This document shows positions 1 through 9,735 of a stretch of 64,000 bases of DNA, piece by piece. Positions within the stretch are counted from its first letter, which is position 1. The number at the start of each line of letters is the position of its first letter. Made by a program: the position numbers and the translations under genes. This stretch comes from Streptomyces sp. Z26 (GTDB taxonomy: Bacteria; Actinomycetota; Actinomycetes; Streptomycetales; Streptomycetaceae), in contig NZ_RCHV01000002.1 in the NCBI RefSeq assembly GCF_003665095.1, positions 2,662,001 to 2,726,000 on the forward strand, in the 5' to 3' direction. Below the pieces are notes generated by a model. It saw only the letters and a program-made list of their open reading frames with translations. It did no database searches and was not told where the DNA came from.

Positions 1-135
1 CGCGTCCGCACGCCGGAGCCCGTCGCCAACCTGGCCTTCGGGGGCGCCCGCCGCAACCGGATCTTCCTCACGGCGACCACGTCGCTCTACTCCCTGGTCT
101 CGTCCGTCACCGGGCCGCGCCCGCGGTTCGCGTAA
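1..135 (+). CDS. SMP-30/gluconolactonase family protein, C-terminal fragment
   Basis: Only the last 44 codons are inside the window, in frame 1 and ending at TAA 133-135. The visible tail reads NLAFGGARRNRIFLTATTSLYSL, the closing beta-strand typical of SMP-30/gluconolactonase/LRE-like six-bladed propellers, which hydrolyse sugar lactones with a divalent metal. The metal ligands lie outside the window, so the substrate cannot be judged. The family call rests on this C-terminal signature alone. Confidence 0.7.
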   Translation, partial: RVRTPEPVANLAFGGARRNRIFLTATTSLYSLVSSVTGPRPRFA

Positions 136-326
136 CGGGACCGCCCCGAACGTCACAGGAAGCGCGTCACCCGTGACGGGGTACAACCCTCCCCCGGCTC
201 CGACTGTCTTGTTGGGCAAAGCGAAGAACACGTCGGTACGGGGCGGAATACGCGGTTCGTCCGCGTACGGGTGCGCGGTGGCGCGCGCCCGCCGTCCGGC
301 CGGGCGACATTCCGTAGGGGGACACC

Positions 327-860
327 ATGGACACGACCACATCGCGCGCGGACCACGCGGACAACGGGGTACGGGGGCCGGGCCGCGGCGGGCTCGTACG
401 GCGGGCGGCGCTGGTCGCCGCGACGGCCGCGCTCACCGCCGTCGCCGGGGCGGCGGGGGCGGCCGGGGCGGCGGGCACCTCGGCCGGCGGGACGGACGCG
501 GCGGGGACGAGAGGGGCGACCGGCGCGGAGACCCGGCAGATCGCGTCGTCCGTACTCGGCCAGGACTACAAGGTCACGCTCACCGCGCTCCGTTCGACCG
601 CCGACCCGTACGCCGCCTCCGTCCGGATGCGCGCCTTCACGTGGCAGGACGGCGCCTGGCGGGAGAGCGACCGGGTCACGGTGGGCGAAGCGGACGGCTG
701 GTTCTGGTTCCCGCTGACCGGCGGGCACGCGGTGTGCGCGTTCTCGACGTCGGGCGGCGAGCCCGCGCCCGTGTCGGTGAGCCTGCTGCGGACGCCGTCG
801 CTGGGCTGCTCGGAGAGCGAGCACTTCGAGCTGCGGGACGGGCGCTTCCACCGCCCGTGA
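327..860 (+). CDS. putative secreted protein of unknown function
   Basis: 177 aa. The start ATG 327 follows a purine-rich GGGGG about 6 nt upstream. Residues 20-50 hold an arginine pair followed by an Ala/Val/Gly hydrophobic stretch (RRAALVAATAALTAVAG), which reads as a Sec or Tat-like signal peptide. The mature part, from about residue 70, is more complex and contains two cysteines (in AVCAFST and LGCSES) that could form a disulfide. I recognise no domain. It lies between the SMP-30 gene and another unknown small gene on the same strand. Confidence 0.65.
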   Translation: MDTTTSRADHADNGVRGPGRGGLVRRAALVAATAALTAVAGAAGAAGAAGTSAGGTDAAGTRGATGAETRQIASSVLGQDYKVTLTALRSTADPYAASVRMRAFTWQDGAWRESDRVTVGEADGWFWFPLTGGHAVCAFSTSGGEPAPVSVSLLRTPSLGCSESEHFELRDGRFHRP

Positions 861-935
861 CCCGGCCGGGGGCCGGGTGACGTCCCGCGCGTGAGGCGCC
901 GACGGCGGCGCGCGGGGCGTCCGTACGATCGGGGT

Positions 936-1397
936 ATGCCAGCCGACGCGCCGCTCACCCGCTCCTCGTTCCGCAAGCTCAGCCGGATCACCGCACCGCA
1001 GCAGCTGCCCGAGCTGCCCGAACGCCACTGGACGGACGCCGAGTTGACGCGCGTACGGCGTGGCGTGCGGGCCCGGGGCATGGACGAGCGGTGGCACGTC
1101 TTCGCCGAGGACGACACCGTGTTCGTGCACCGCAGCTGGAGCGGGCACGGCATCTACGAGGTGACCTTCGCGCCCGTGACGGAGGACGGCTCCGAGGACG
1201 GCGGCGGGTGGCGGATCGCGTCGGCCGTCGTGGAGGCGGACCCGCAGCGCTACCGCAGCCGGGGCGCCGAGTTCGAGCGCGTCACCCTCGAACTCGTCCT
1301 CAGCGCCGCCGTCCTGGGCGAGCCCGCCGAGGAACTCCGGGCCCGCCAGGAGAAGTTGCTCGCGCTGCCCGCCGACGGACTGCCCGGGTCCCCGTAG
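936..1397 (+). CDS. conserved hypothetical protein
   Basis: 153 aa, beginning MPADAPLTRSS. An in-frame upstream start at 891 would add an arginine-rich stretch; I prefer ATG 936 because TACGAT at 924-929 lies 6 nt before it, the layout of a leaderless Streptomyces gene. The protein is soluble and acidic, with a central FVHRSWSGHGIYEVTF block resembling small actinobacterial proteins of unknown function. No catalytic motif is evident. Its stop codon sits in the loop of a strong hairpin (1382-1409). Confidence 0.75.
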   Translation: MPADAPLTRSSFRKLSRITAPQQLPELPERHWTDAELTRVRRGVRARGMDERWHVFAEDDTVFVHRSWSGHGIYEVTFAPVTEDGSEDGGGWRIASAVVEADPQRYRSRGAEFERVTLELVLSAAVLGEPAEELRARQEKLLALPADGLPGSP

Positions 1398-1409
1398 CGG
1401 GACCCGGGC
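1382..1409. terminator. bidirectional hairpin terminator
   Basis: GCCCGGGTCCC (1382-1392) pairs perfectly with GGGACCCGGGC (1399-1409) around a 6-nt loop, CGTAGC, which contains the TAG stop of the upstream gene. It lies between convergent genes ending at 1397 (+) and 1444 (-). There is no U-tract, as is usual for GC-rich actinomycete terminators. Confidence 0.65.
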
Positions 1410-1443
1410 GGGCCGGGCCGGTCGCGCGGGCCCGTACCGGCGG

Positions 1444-2289
1444 TCAGCTCACGGCGCGGGCGAACAGCCGCCGCGACGAGAGGTAGCCGCCGACGCCGGT
1501 CACCACGCACCAGGCCAGCGCGACCCAGCCGTCGTTCCCGATCGCGGAGCCGGACAGCAGCCCGCGCAGGGTCTCGGTCACCGGCGTGAACGGCTGGTGC
1601 TCCGCGAACCAGCGCAGCCCCGGCGACATCGACTCCGCCGGTACGAACGCCGACCCGAGGAACGGCAGGAACTGCACCAGCAGCGGCTTGTTGCTGGCCG
1701 ACTCGACGGTCCGGGACATCAGCCCGAGCGCGGCGGCGAGCCAGGTCACGGCGAAGGCGACGGCCGTCAGCAGACCGGCGGCGGCCAGCCACTCCGGCAC
1801 GGTGGCGTCGGACCGGAAGCCGACGGCGTACGCGACGCCGACGACCAGTACGGCGCTGAGCATCGTCTGGAGGACGCTGCCGACGACGTGGCCCGTCATG
1901 AACGACGACCGGGCGATGTTCATGGTGCGGAAGCGGTTGACGATGCCCTCGGTCATGTCGGAGCAGACCGCGACCGAGGTGGCGAGCGCGCCCGCGGCCA
2001 CGCCCATCACCATGATGCCGGGGGTGAGGTAGTCCAGGTACGCGTCCCGGCCGCCGCCACCCGTACCGCCGCCGGGCGCGCCCGCCGTACCGGCGACCAT
2101 CCCGGCGCCGAGCGAGTCCCCGAACGCGAAGACGAACAGCAGCAGCATCATGATCGGCAGCATGAAACTGCCGAGACTGACGGCCGGGTAGCGGACCGCG
2201 TGCCGCAGGTTGCGCCGCAGCATCGTCGCGGAGTCCCGTACGGCGTGCGCGAGGGTGGGGGCGGGGGCGGGGGTGCTCGTCGTACTCAT
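1444..2289 (-). CDS. ABC-2 type transporter permease (DrrB-like)
   Basis: 281 aa integral membrane subunit of an exporter, starting MSTTSTPAPAPT. Hydrophobic blocks near residues 40-60 (SFMLPIMMLLLFVFAF), 85-125, 130-165, 175-200 and 240-265 give about six membrane segments, the ABC2 membrane fold. ATG 2289 overlaps the stop of the ATPase gene by four bases (ATGA, 2286-2289), so the subunits are translationally coupled. By family this is the permease of a DrrAB-type drug or lipid exporter; the substrate is unknown. Confidence 0.9.
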   Translation of the reverse strand: MSTTSTPAPAPTLAHAVRDSATMLRRNLRHAVRYPAVSLGSFMLPIMMLLLFVFAFGDSLGAGMVAGTAGAPGGGTGGGGRDAYLDYLTPGIMVMGVAAGALATSVAVCSDMTEGIVNRFRTMNIARSSFMTGHVVGSVLQTMLSAVLVVGVAYAVGFRSDATVPEWLAAAGLLTAVAFAVTWLAAALGLMSRTVESASNKPLLVQFLPFLGSAFVPAESMSPGLRWFAEHQPFTPVTETLRGLLSGSAIGNDGWVALAWCVVTGVGGYLSSRRLFARAVS

Positions 2290-3338
2290 CGGAGGTTCTC
2301 CTTCGCGGGGGACGCGGTGCCGGTCGGGGCGGTGGTGGCGGTCGGGGCGACCGCGCCGGCTCCGGTCGTGGCGCCGTCGCCGGTCAGCGCGAGGAACACG
2401 TCGTCCAGGTCGGGGGTGTGCACGGAGAACCCGGCCGCGCGCACGCCCGCGGCGTCGAGCCGCCCCAACAGGGCGCGCAGCGCGTCGAGTCCGCCGTCGC
2501 CCGCGACCCGCAGGGCGAGTCGTTCGTCGTCGCGGACGGCGCCGGGGAAGGCGGCGGCGGCGTGCTCGTACGCGTCGGTGGCGTCGAAGTCGAGCCGTAC
2601 GTGGCTGCCGGGAACGCGCGCCTTCAGCTCCCCCGCGGTGCCCTCCGCGACGATCCGGCCGCCGTCGAGCACGGCGATCCGGTCCGCCAACTGGTCGGCC
2701 TCCTCCAGGTACTGGGTGGTGAGGAAGACGGTCACCCCGCCCTCGACCAGCCCGCGCACGGTGTCCCACATGGTGCGGCGGCTGCGCGGGTCGAGGCCGG
2801 TCGTCGGCTCGTCGAGGAAGAGCACGCGCGGGTCACCGACCAGCGTCATGGCGAGGTCGAGCCGCCGCCGCATACCGCCGGAGAAGTGGGCGGCGCGCTT
2901 CCGCGCGACGTCCGCGAGACCGAAGCGCGCGAGCAACTCCCGCGTACGCGCCCGGCCTTCACGCCTGCCGAGCCGCAGCAGGTCGGCCATGAGGAGGAGG
3001 TTCTCCTCGGCGGTGAGCAGGTCGTCGAGGGCGGCGAACTGGCCGGTGACACCGATCGCGGCGCGTACGCCGTCGGGCGACGCGGCGACGTCGTGGCCCG
3101 CGACCTGGGCGCTGCCGCCGTCGGCGGGGACGAGCGTGGACAGGATGCGCACGGTGGTGGTCTTGCCCGCGCCGTTGGGGCCGAGGAGCGCGAAGACCGT
3201 ACCGGCGGGGATGGCGAGGTCGATGCCGTCGAGGACGGTCGTCCCGCCGTACGACTTGCGCAGGTCCGCGGCGGATACGGCGAGGGGCGGGGCGGGGGCG
3301 CCCGGCGGAATGGACGTGGACATGACAGACGAAGGCAT
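2286..3338 (-). CDS. ABC transporter ATP-binding protein (DrrA-like)
   Basis: 350 aa. Walker A GPNGAGKT is at 53-60, the Q-loop VTGQ at 97-100, signature SGGMR at 153-157 and Walker B VLFLDEP at 172-178. The position normally held by the switch histidine is Gln (LTTQY, about 209), which is common in the DrrA subfamily. A C-terminal extension after about residue 230 matches the DrrA regulatory domain. ATG 3338 has GGGAG upstream; an internal ATG five codons in has a poorer site. It powers the permease encoded downstream in the same operon. Confidence 0.92.
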   Translation of the reverse strand: MPSSVMSTSIPPGAPAPPLAVSAADLRKSYGGTTVLDGIDLAIPAGTVFALLGPNGAGKTTTVRILSTLVPADGGSAQVAGHDVAASPDGVRAAIGVTGQFAALDDLLTAEENLLLMADLLRLGRREGRARTRELLARFGLADVARKRAAHFSGGMRRRLDLAMTLVGDPRVLFLDEPTTGLDPRSRRTMWDTVRGLVEGGVTVFLTTQYLEEADQLADRIAVLDGGRIVAEGTAGELKARVPGSHVRLDFDATDAYEHAAAAFPGAVRDDERLALRVAGDGGLDALRALLGRLDAAGVRAAGFSVHTPDLDDVFLALTGDGATTGAGAVAPTATTAPTGTASPAKENLR

Positions 3339-3467
3339 GGAGTTCTCCCGTTCGGAGGCAGGGTGCGGCGGCGCGCGGCACGGCGCGCGGGGGCACGTCG
3401 TACGGGTGCGGCGTACGGGCAGGTCGTTCGGGGTGGGTGGCGTACGGGGCGGGGCGGCGCGGGCGGG

Positions 3468-4319
3468 TCAGGCGCGGGCGCGGGCGCGGCGGATCTCGAT
3501 GGTGCCGAAGCGCGTACGGGCCCGGACCTCGACGGTCTCCTCCGCGTCGCCCGGCCCGTCGGCGGCGCCGAGCGCGTTGAGCACCTGCCCGGACCGCGAA
3601 CTGGCGTCGACCCAGGCGGCCGTGCCCTCCCGGACACCGACCTCGATGGCGCCGAACGAGGTCTCCAGCGACACGTCCCCGGCCGCTACCTCCTCCACCC
3701 GCAGCGCCCCGTGGGCCGTGGTGAGGGCGACGGTGCCCGCGGCGCGGCCGACGAGGATGTCCCCGTTGGCTCCCCGGGCCCGCAGTCCGGCGGGGGCGGC
3801 GCCGACGGTCGTGGTGCCGTGCGAGTTCTTGAGCACGACCGGGCCGTCCGCGCTGCCGAGGCGCAGACTGCCGGAGCTGATGGTGATCTCGGCGGCGCCC
3901 TCGACGCGTTCCACGGTGATGCTGCCGTGCGAGGCCGTCAGACGCAGCGGACCGGTGGTGTCGAGGCGTACGTCACCCGACGAGGTCTTCACCCGGACCT
4001 CCCCGAGCCGCCCCTCGCCGTGGACCTGGGTCCAGGAGCCGGTGGCCTCCACCCGCGACCCGGCGGGCAGTTCGACGGTGACGTCCACGGTGCCGGTACG
4101 GCCGACGAGGTAGCGCTGCTTGGGCGTCCGGAGGGTCAACACCCCCTTCTCGTACCGCACTTCGGTCTGCTCGGCCGCCCGTACGTCCAGGTCCTTCTTC
4201 GGGTCGCGGGGCAGCACCTCGACGGCCGTGTCGGGGCGGTCGGCGGCGACCAGCCGGAGGGAGCCCGCCTCCACGTGGGCGGTGAGGGAGATGGCTTCGG
4301 GCGTGTCGTAAGAAGGCAT
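3468..4319 (-). CDS. DUF4097-type beta-strand repeat protein
   Basis: 283 aa, starting MPSYDTPEAISL at ATG 4319 behind AGGAGG. From about residue 10 to the end the sequence is a run of short alternating strands (TGPLRLTASHGSITVERVEG, SSGSLRLGSADGPVVLKNSHG), the parallel beta-helix pattern of DUF4097 (putative adhesin) proteins. There is no signal peptide, so it is probably cytoplasmic. In Streptomyces such genes often sit beside a DrrAB-type exporter, as here (same strand, 129 bp upstream of the ATPase gene). The function is not established; it may belong to an envelope-stress module with its neighbours. Confidence 0.8.
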   Translation of the reverse strand: MPSYDTPEAISLTAHVEAGSLRLVAADRPDTAVEVLPRDPKKDLDVRAAEQTEVRYEKGVLTLRTPKQRYLVGRTGTVDVTVELPAGSRVEATGSWTQVHGEGRLGEVRVKTSSGDVRLDTTGPLRLTASHGSITVERVEGAAEITISSGSLRLGSADGPVVLKNSHGTTTVGAAPAGLRARGANGDILVGRAAGTVALTTAHGALRVEEVAAGDVSLETSFGAIEVGVREGTAAWVDASSRSGQVLNALGAADGPGDAEETVEVRARTRFGTIEIRRARARA

Positions 4320-4474
4320 GGTGGTCCCGTCCTCCTGGGTCTCGGTGACGTCCCCGCTGGTGGGGGACGGGTGCGCAAGTGGCGCTGAACGGTGCGGTGT
4401 TGGTGCGTCGGGCCGTTCGGGTGTCGGGGGCGGCGGCACGGTCGGTCCGGTGCCGCGCGGGTGGGCCGGGTCCG

Positions 4475-5020
4475 CTAGCGGACCCACCCCGTGAAGCTCT
4501 GGCCGACCGTGCGGTGACCGCGGGACCGCTCACCCGTACGGGTCTGGGCCCCGCCGCCGTCGACCGCGGCCGAGACCGCCCGTACGAGCCAGGCGTTGAC
4601 CGACAGGCCCTCGCGGCCCGCGGCCTCCTCGGCGCGCGCCTTGAGGTGGGCGGGCAGCCGCAGGTTCACCCGGGCGGTGCCGCCCTCGTCGCCGTCGGCG
4701 GCGGGCGCGGGAGTCAACGGGGGTGCGCCGGGCGGGAGTTGACCGACGGACTCGTGTCCGGCGGGCGCCTCGTCGGCGGCGGGCCGCGTCACCACGAAGT
4801 CGGGGTCGAGGCCGCGCAGCCGTACGTCGACGGAACCCGGCGCGAGGTCCACGGTGATCTCGTCCATCGCGGCGGAGAGCACCTGGAGCATCGCCAGCCG
4901 GGTCGCCGACTCCAGCGGCGCGGTCAGCCGCTCGGCCAGCTCGCGGGCTTCGTCGCCACCGGCCTCGGCGGCCACCGCCAGCTCGCGGCGGAGGTTGTCG
5001 ACATACGGCGTGAGGTCCAT
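4475..5020 (-). CDS. ribbon-helix-helix (HicB/Arc-like) DNA-binding protein
   Basis: 181 aa, starting MDLTPYVDNLRREL. The N-terminal half is helical (residues 5-55), a central proline-rich linker runs about 85-112, and residues 116-154 (RVNLRLPAHLKARAEEAAG then LSVNAWLVRAV) form a clear ribbon-helix-helix fold: an alternating beta-strand followed by two helices. Residues after 155 are polar and probably disordered. No toxin gene is adjacent, so it reads as a stand-alone regulator rather than an antitoxin. It lies just upstream of the DUF4097-ABC genes on the same strand. The 228 bp before its start are packed with repeated palindromic boxes, suggesting autoregulation. Confidence 0.85.
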   Translation of the reverse strand: MDLTPYVDNLRRELAVAAEAGGDEARELAERLTAPLESATRLAMLQVLSAAMDEITVDLAPGSVDVRLRGLDPDFVVTRPAADEAPAGHESVGQLPPGAPPLTPAPAADGDEGGTARVNLRLPAHLKARAEEAAGREGLSVNAWLVRAVSAAVDGGGAQTRTGERSRGHRTVGQSFTGWVR

Positions 5021-5030
5021 GACGCCATAG

Positions 5031-5229
5031 TGGCACCACAATGGCGCCAAGTGCAAGCGCGCTCGGAGGACGAGCACGGAAGGATTCCGCGAGCACGGCT
5101 CTGAGCTGCGAGAACGTCCGGAAAATCCATCGGGCCCCACTGGCGCCACCAGGGCCACCGCCCCCCGGTGACACCTTCAGGTGACACCACGTGGTGCCAC
5201 CTGATGCCATTCGGTGCCACGGTGTCGCC
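5031..5229. promoter_or_regulatory. phased operator-like array upstream of the RHH gene
   Basis: Repeated 8-9 bp boxes: TGGCACCA 5031-5038, TGGCGCCA 5042-5049 and again 5141-5148, GGTGACACC 5167-5175 and 5180-5188, GGTGCCAC 5193-5200, GATGCCAT 5203-5210, GGTGCCAC 5213-5220 and GGTGTCGCC 5221-5229. Box starts are 10 or 11 bp apart in two clusters, one helical turn, as expected for side-by-side RHH dimers. The proximal pair begins 11 bp from the start codon. The role is inferred from position and symmetry. Confidence 0.7.
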
Positions 5230-5248
5230 GTGGCGCTAGCGGCGGGCG

Positions 5249-5650
5249 TTACCGGCGGCGGGCGCGGCGCTCCTCGATCTCGGTCAGCGCCTCCCGGGCG
5301 CCCTCGTCGCCGCTCTCCGCGACGGGGCGTATCAGGCTCTCGGCCTCGTCGAGGTCCCCCCGGTCCAGGTACATCGTGCCGAGCGCCACCGACCCCATCG
5401 GGTCGCCGTGGCTCACCGACCTGCGGAGCCAGCCCTCGGCCTCGGCGTCGCGCCCGACGTTCCCCAGCCCGATGCCGTACACCACCATGCCCTGCACCGA
5501 CCCCGACTCGGCGGCGCGGGCCGCGTCCTGCATGGAGATCGGATGCCCGTCGTCGTACGCCGCGCGCACGAGCCGCGACAGCGCCGCCTCCGGCGTGGCC
5601 GGTACCCGTACGACATGAGGGCGTCTGCCCTGTTGCGGCCAAAATCCCAT
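5249..5650 (-). CDS. Sel1-like repeat (TPR-type) protein
   Basis: 133 aa from ATG 5650 (MGFWPQQGRRPHVV) behind GAGGGGGG. Residues 45-125 hold two to three Sel1-like helix pairs: AARAAESGSVQGMVVYGIGL, GWLRRSVSHGDPMGSVALGT and SLIRPVAESGDEGAREAL. Such short solenoids mediate protein contacts; the partner is unknown. The C-terminus is basic (RRARRR). It is followed on the same strand by the operator array and RHH gene. Confidence 0.8.
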   Translation of the reverse strand: MGFWPQQGRRPHVVRVPATPEAALSRLVRAAYDDGHPISMQDAARAAESGSVQGMVVYGIGLGNVGRDAEAEGWLRRSVSHGDPMGSVALGTMYLDRGDLDEAESLIRPVAESGDEGAREALTEIEERRARRR

Positions 5651-5843
5651 GTTGCCCCCCTCTGTCCCGGAGCACCATTGTGCGGGCGGCGGACGGACGG
5701 CGAGCAGTCCGGTCTGAGCCAACTTGGCGCGTTCGCCGGGGACATGGCCGATTAGGGCGCCGTACACGCGTACGCGCCTCGCACACCGCCCCGTATGCGC
5801 GTACGGGCGCCGGCGCACGCCCCCGTGCGCCCCCCGGTACGGG

Positions 5844-6554
5844 TCAGGAGGGGGTCGGGGCCACCGAGCGGGCGAGCGGGACGACCGTCGCGGGCTGCGC
5901 CGGGGCGGGCTGCCAGTCGGTCTCCAGGATCGAGTAGAGGACGAGATCGTGCCAGACACCGTCCGCGTGGCAGTAGTCGCGCAGCACACCCTCCCGCGTC
6001 ATGCCCGACTTGTCGGCGGCGCGCTGCGCGGCGACGTTCGACGGGAGGAAGCCGGTCCAGATGCGGTGCAGGCCGAGGCGTTCGAAGCCGAGGACCGCGA
6101 GCAGGTGGCCGACCTCCAGGCTCAGGCCCTTGTTGGTCAGGTCCGAGCGGAGCGCGCAGCCGACCTCGGCGCTGCGGTACCCGGTCGTGACGATCTCGCC
6201 CTCGGGCGACTCCTCCACGATCAGCTTGACGGAGCCGAGGAGTTCGCCCGTACGGATGCTGCTGACCGCCAACCGGTAGAGGGTGCGCGGCCGTTGGCGG
6301 GCGGCGGTGACGGCCTGCTCCACCAGGGCCGCGGCGTCGCGACGGGTGAAGGGCCGCATCCCGAACTGCCGCGTGGTGAGCGGGTCCCCGAAGATGGCCA
6401 GCACCCCGTCCACGTCGCGCGGCGCGAACTCCCGCAGCCGCAGCTCCGTCCCGTCCACGAAGACGGGGCGGGGGGCGGCCGTCGCCCCGGCGCCCGTTCC
6501 GGCCCCGGCGTTCTCCGCCGCGCCGACCGTCCGTACCCGCTGGGTCACGCTCAT
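5844..6554 (-). CDS. GNAT family N-acetyltransferase (RimJ/RimL type)
   Basis: 236 aa. After a 30-residue Ala/Gly-rich start, the acetyltransferase fold runs from LRLREFAPRDVDGVLAIFGD to about residue 215. The acetyl-CoA region is around SAEVGCALRSDLTNKGLSLEVGHLL, followed by the RimJ/L-type LHRIWTGFLPSNVAAQRAADKSGM. The family transfers acetyl groups to protein N-termini or small amines. ATG 6554 overlaps the stop of the upstream methyltransferase gene by four bases, so the pair is co-translated. Confidence 0.85.
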   Translation of the reverse strand: MSVTQRVRTVGAAENAGAGTGAGATAAPRPVFVDGTELRLREFAPRDVDGVLAIFGDPLTTRQFGMRPFTRRDAAALVEQAVTAARQRPRTLYRLAVSSIRTGELLGSVKLIVEESPEGEIVTTGYRSAEVGCALRSDLTNKGLSLEVGHLLAVLGFERLGLHRIWTGFLPSNVAAQRAADKSGMTREGVLRDYCHADGVWHDLVLYSILETDWQPAPAQPATVVPLARSVAPTPS

Positions 6555-7522
6555 CGCTGCTCTCCCTCGACGTGTTCCGGAACCGCGCTGTCCCCGGCCC
6601 CGCTGGTCCCGCTGTCTCCGGCGCCCGCGGCGGCACCCGCCCCCGGCTCACCCGTGTCGCCGCCCGCCGGGCCGAACTCCACCCGCGTGATCCACAGCGG
6701 CCTGCGCGCCCGCAGCCCCGGCAGCCGGGACAGCAGCGGCAGCAGCACGCCGCACACGAGGCCGCGCCCGCGCGCCGCGTCCACGCTCCGCACCCCGGCC
6801 ACGTTCGGGTGCACGGCGCGGAGCTTCCGCTCCTCCACCGCGTCCATGCCCCACGGCATGGGCGGCGGCCGGTAGCCCGCCGGGTAGCGCCAACTGCCGC
6901 GCACCGTACGGTCGGTGACCCAGCTCGGCGGCGCGTCGAAGACCAGCGCGGCGCCGGGGAATCGGGCCGCGCACTCCGCCACCAGGCCGTACGCCTCGTC
7001 CGGGCGGAGGTACATCAACACCCCCTGCGCCGTGACCAGTACGCCGCGCGAGGCGTCCACCTCGTCCATCCAGCGCGGGTCGACGGCCGAGCGGGCGAGC
7101 GTCCGCCGACGGTCGGTGTCCGGCAGCAACCGCCGCCGGAGCGCGGCGACTTCGGGCAGGTCGACGCTGAGCCAGCGCACCCGGCCGTTGTCCACCCGCC
7201 AGAACTGCGTCTCCAGGCCCTCGCCGAGCGCCACCACCGTGCCCTCCGGGTGCCGCGCGAGGAAGCGGCGCACCTCGTCGTCGTACGTGAGGGCGCGCAG
7301 CCCCGCTCCCTGCGCCTGGCCCCAACTCCCGTCGCCGAAGCGGTCCTCGAAGGGGTGGTCCAGCGCGTCGAGCAGCTCCACGGCCTTCGGATCGTGCAGC
7401 GCGGAGCGGGGATCGCGGGCGTCGAGCACACGGTGGTACAGCGTCCACAACGTCGTCTCGGCCACGCCCGTGAGGGCGGTGTCCGCGCCCCGCTCCCGTA
7501 CGTCCACGTCCATGGAATCCAT
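6551..7522 (-). CDS. class I SAM-dependent methyltransferase, LCM/PPM family
   Basis: 323 aa from ATG 7522 (MDSMDVDVRERG); ATG 7513 is an alternative, and no clear Shine-Dalgarno separates them. The leucine-carboxyl-methyltransferase pattern is visible: TLYHRVLDARDPRSALHDPKAVELLDAL near the N-terminus, the SAM motif VVALGEGLETQFWRVDNG, WLSVDLPEV and LVTAQGVLMYL. Bacterial members act as O-methyltransferases on small natural products. The last 40 residues are Gly/Ala/Glu-rich and poorly ordered. It is coupled to the GNAT gene downstream by ATGA overlap. Confidence 0.85.
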   Translation of the reverse strand: MDSMDVDVRERGADTALTGVAETTLWTLYHRVLDARDPRSALHDPKAVELLDALDHPFEDRFGDGSWGQAQGAGLRALTYDDEVRRFLARHPEGTVVALGEGLETQFWRVDNGRVRWLSVDLPEVAALRRRLLPDTDRRRTLARSAVDPRWMDEVDASRGVLVTAQGVLMYLRPDEAYGLVAECAARFPGAALVFDAPPSWVTDRTVRGSWRYPAGYRPPPMPWGMDAVEERKLRAVHPNVAGVRSVDAARGRGLVCGVLLPLLSRLPGLRARRPLWITRVEFGPAGGDTGEPGAGAAAGAGDSGTSGAGDSAVPEHVEGEQR

Positions 7523-7761
7523 CGGGCGAGAGTGGCAACGACGGCGATCCCGGCACAACGCGCGTCACTCCACCGGGGACGAACGCCACTCGTCCGGGCC
7601 ACTTGTCGTTCCGGTACGGCCCGTTCGCGGACACGTACCGCCTACGTGGGGCACACCCGTACGCCCGCCCGACGCGCCCTCCCCCCGCTCCCGCGCCCGG
7701 CTGGACTCCCGTGCGCCGCCGGGCGAATCCCGTTGCGCGCGCCGGGCGGCGTACGGACACT

Positions 7762-8319
7762 GTGCCGGTGCTGATCAGACGCGAGACGCCCGCCGACCGC
7801 CCCGCCGTGACCGCCGTGACGGCCGCCGCCTTCGCCGTACCCGACGGGTCGGTGCCCGTCGAGGTCACCCTCCTCGACGCGCTGCGCGACTGCCCCGACT
7901 GGCTGCCCGCCCTCTCCCTGGTCGCGGCGCGGGCGCCGGAAGGCACCGAACCGCCCGTGGACGGCGGCCCGGAGGACGAGGTGCTCGGCCACGTCGTGTG
8001 CACCCGGGGCCATGTCGACGGCGTCCCCGCGCTGGGTCTCGGCCCCCTCAGCGTCCGCCCCGACCAGCAGCGGCGCGGCGTGGGCCACGCGCTCGTGCAC
8101 ACGGTGCTCGGCGCCGCCGACGCGCTCGGGGAACCGCTCGTCGCGCTCCTCGGCAGCCCCGCGTACTACGGCCGGTACGGCTTCCGCCCCGCCACCGCGT
8201 ACGGCATCGAGCCGCCGGAGGCGGCCTGGGGCGCGTACTTCCAGGTGCGCGCCCTGAGCGCGTACGAACCGGGCACGCGCGGCACGTTCGCGTACGCGGA
8301 GCCGTTCCGCGCGCTGTGA
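7762..8319 (+). CDS. GNAT family N-acetyltransferase
   Basis: 185 aa from GTG 7762 (VPVLIRRETPADRPAV); GTG 7768 is an equally good start. The fold is complete: beta1 VLIRRETPADRPAV, beta4 ALGLGPLSVRPDQQRRGVGHALV with the acetyl-CoA pyrophosphate loop QQRRGVGHALV, then LLGSPAYYGRYGFRPA. The YYGRYGF motif marks the YhbS-like subgroup of small-molecule acetyltransferases. It is monocistronic, divergent from the methyltransferase operon. TACGGA at 7752-7757 lies close to the start, so transcription may be nearly leaderless. Confidence 0.85.
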   Translation: MPVLIRRETPADRPAVTAVTAAAFAVPDGSVPVEVTLLDALRDCPDWLPALSLVAARAPEGTEPPVDGGPEDEVLGHVVCTRGHVDGVPALGLGPLSVRPDQQRRGVGHALVHTVLGAADALGEPLVALLGSPAYYGRYGFRPATAYGIEPPEAAWGAYFQVRALSAYEPGTRGTFAYAEPFRAL

Positions 8320-8444
8320 CCGGACGGGGACGGGGCACCCCGCGCACGCCCCCGCCGTACGCCGCGCGCACACCGTCCCGTACGCCGCCACGCCCGCCGC
8401 ACTCCCCCCACCCGCCCCTCGCACCACCCTCTGTGCTGCGGTGA

Positions 8445-9623
<1,179 letters not shown>

Positions 9624-9694
9624 CGGCGGTAGCGGCGGTAGCCGCTGGAGCGACGACGACGCGGCGCGCGTACGGGCCGGGGCGCACCCGGTCG

Positions 9695-9716
9695 GTACGC
9701 GCGCCGCCGCGCGTAC
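9695..9716. terminator. bidirectional terminator between serC and the propeller gene
   Basis: GTACGCGCG (9695-9703) and CGCGCGTAC (9708-9716) form a perfect 9-bp stem with a 4-nt loop, between convergent stops at 9623 (+) and 9736 (-). Confidence 0.6.
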
Positions 9717-9735
9717 GGGAGGGACCCGCGCGCCG

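Noticed and set aside
1597..4113. An 838-codon open frame on the plus strand antisense to the ABC transporter genes
   Set aside because: It is a GC-rich shadow: long antisense frames occur opposite nearly every real gene here because stop codons are rare, and it has Arg/Ala/Pro-biased composition and no motif or start site.
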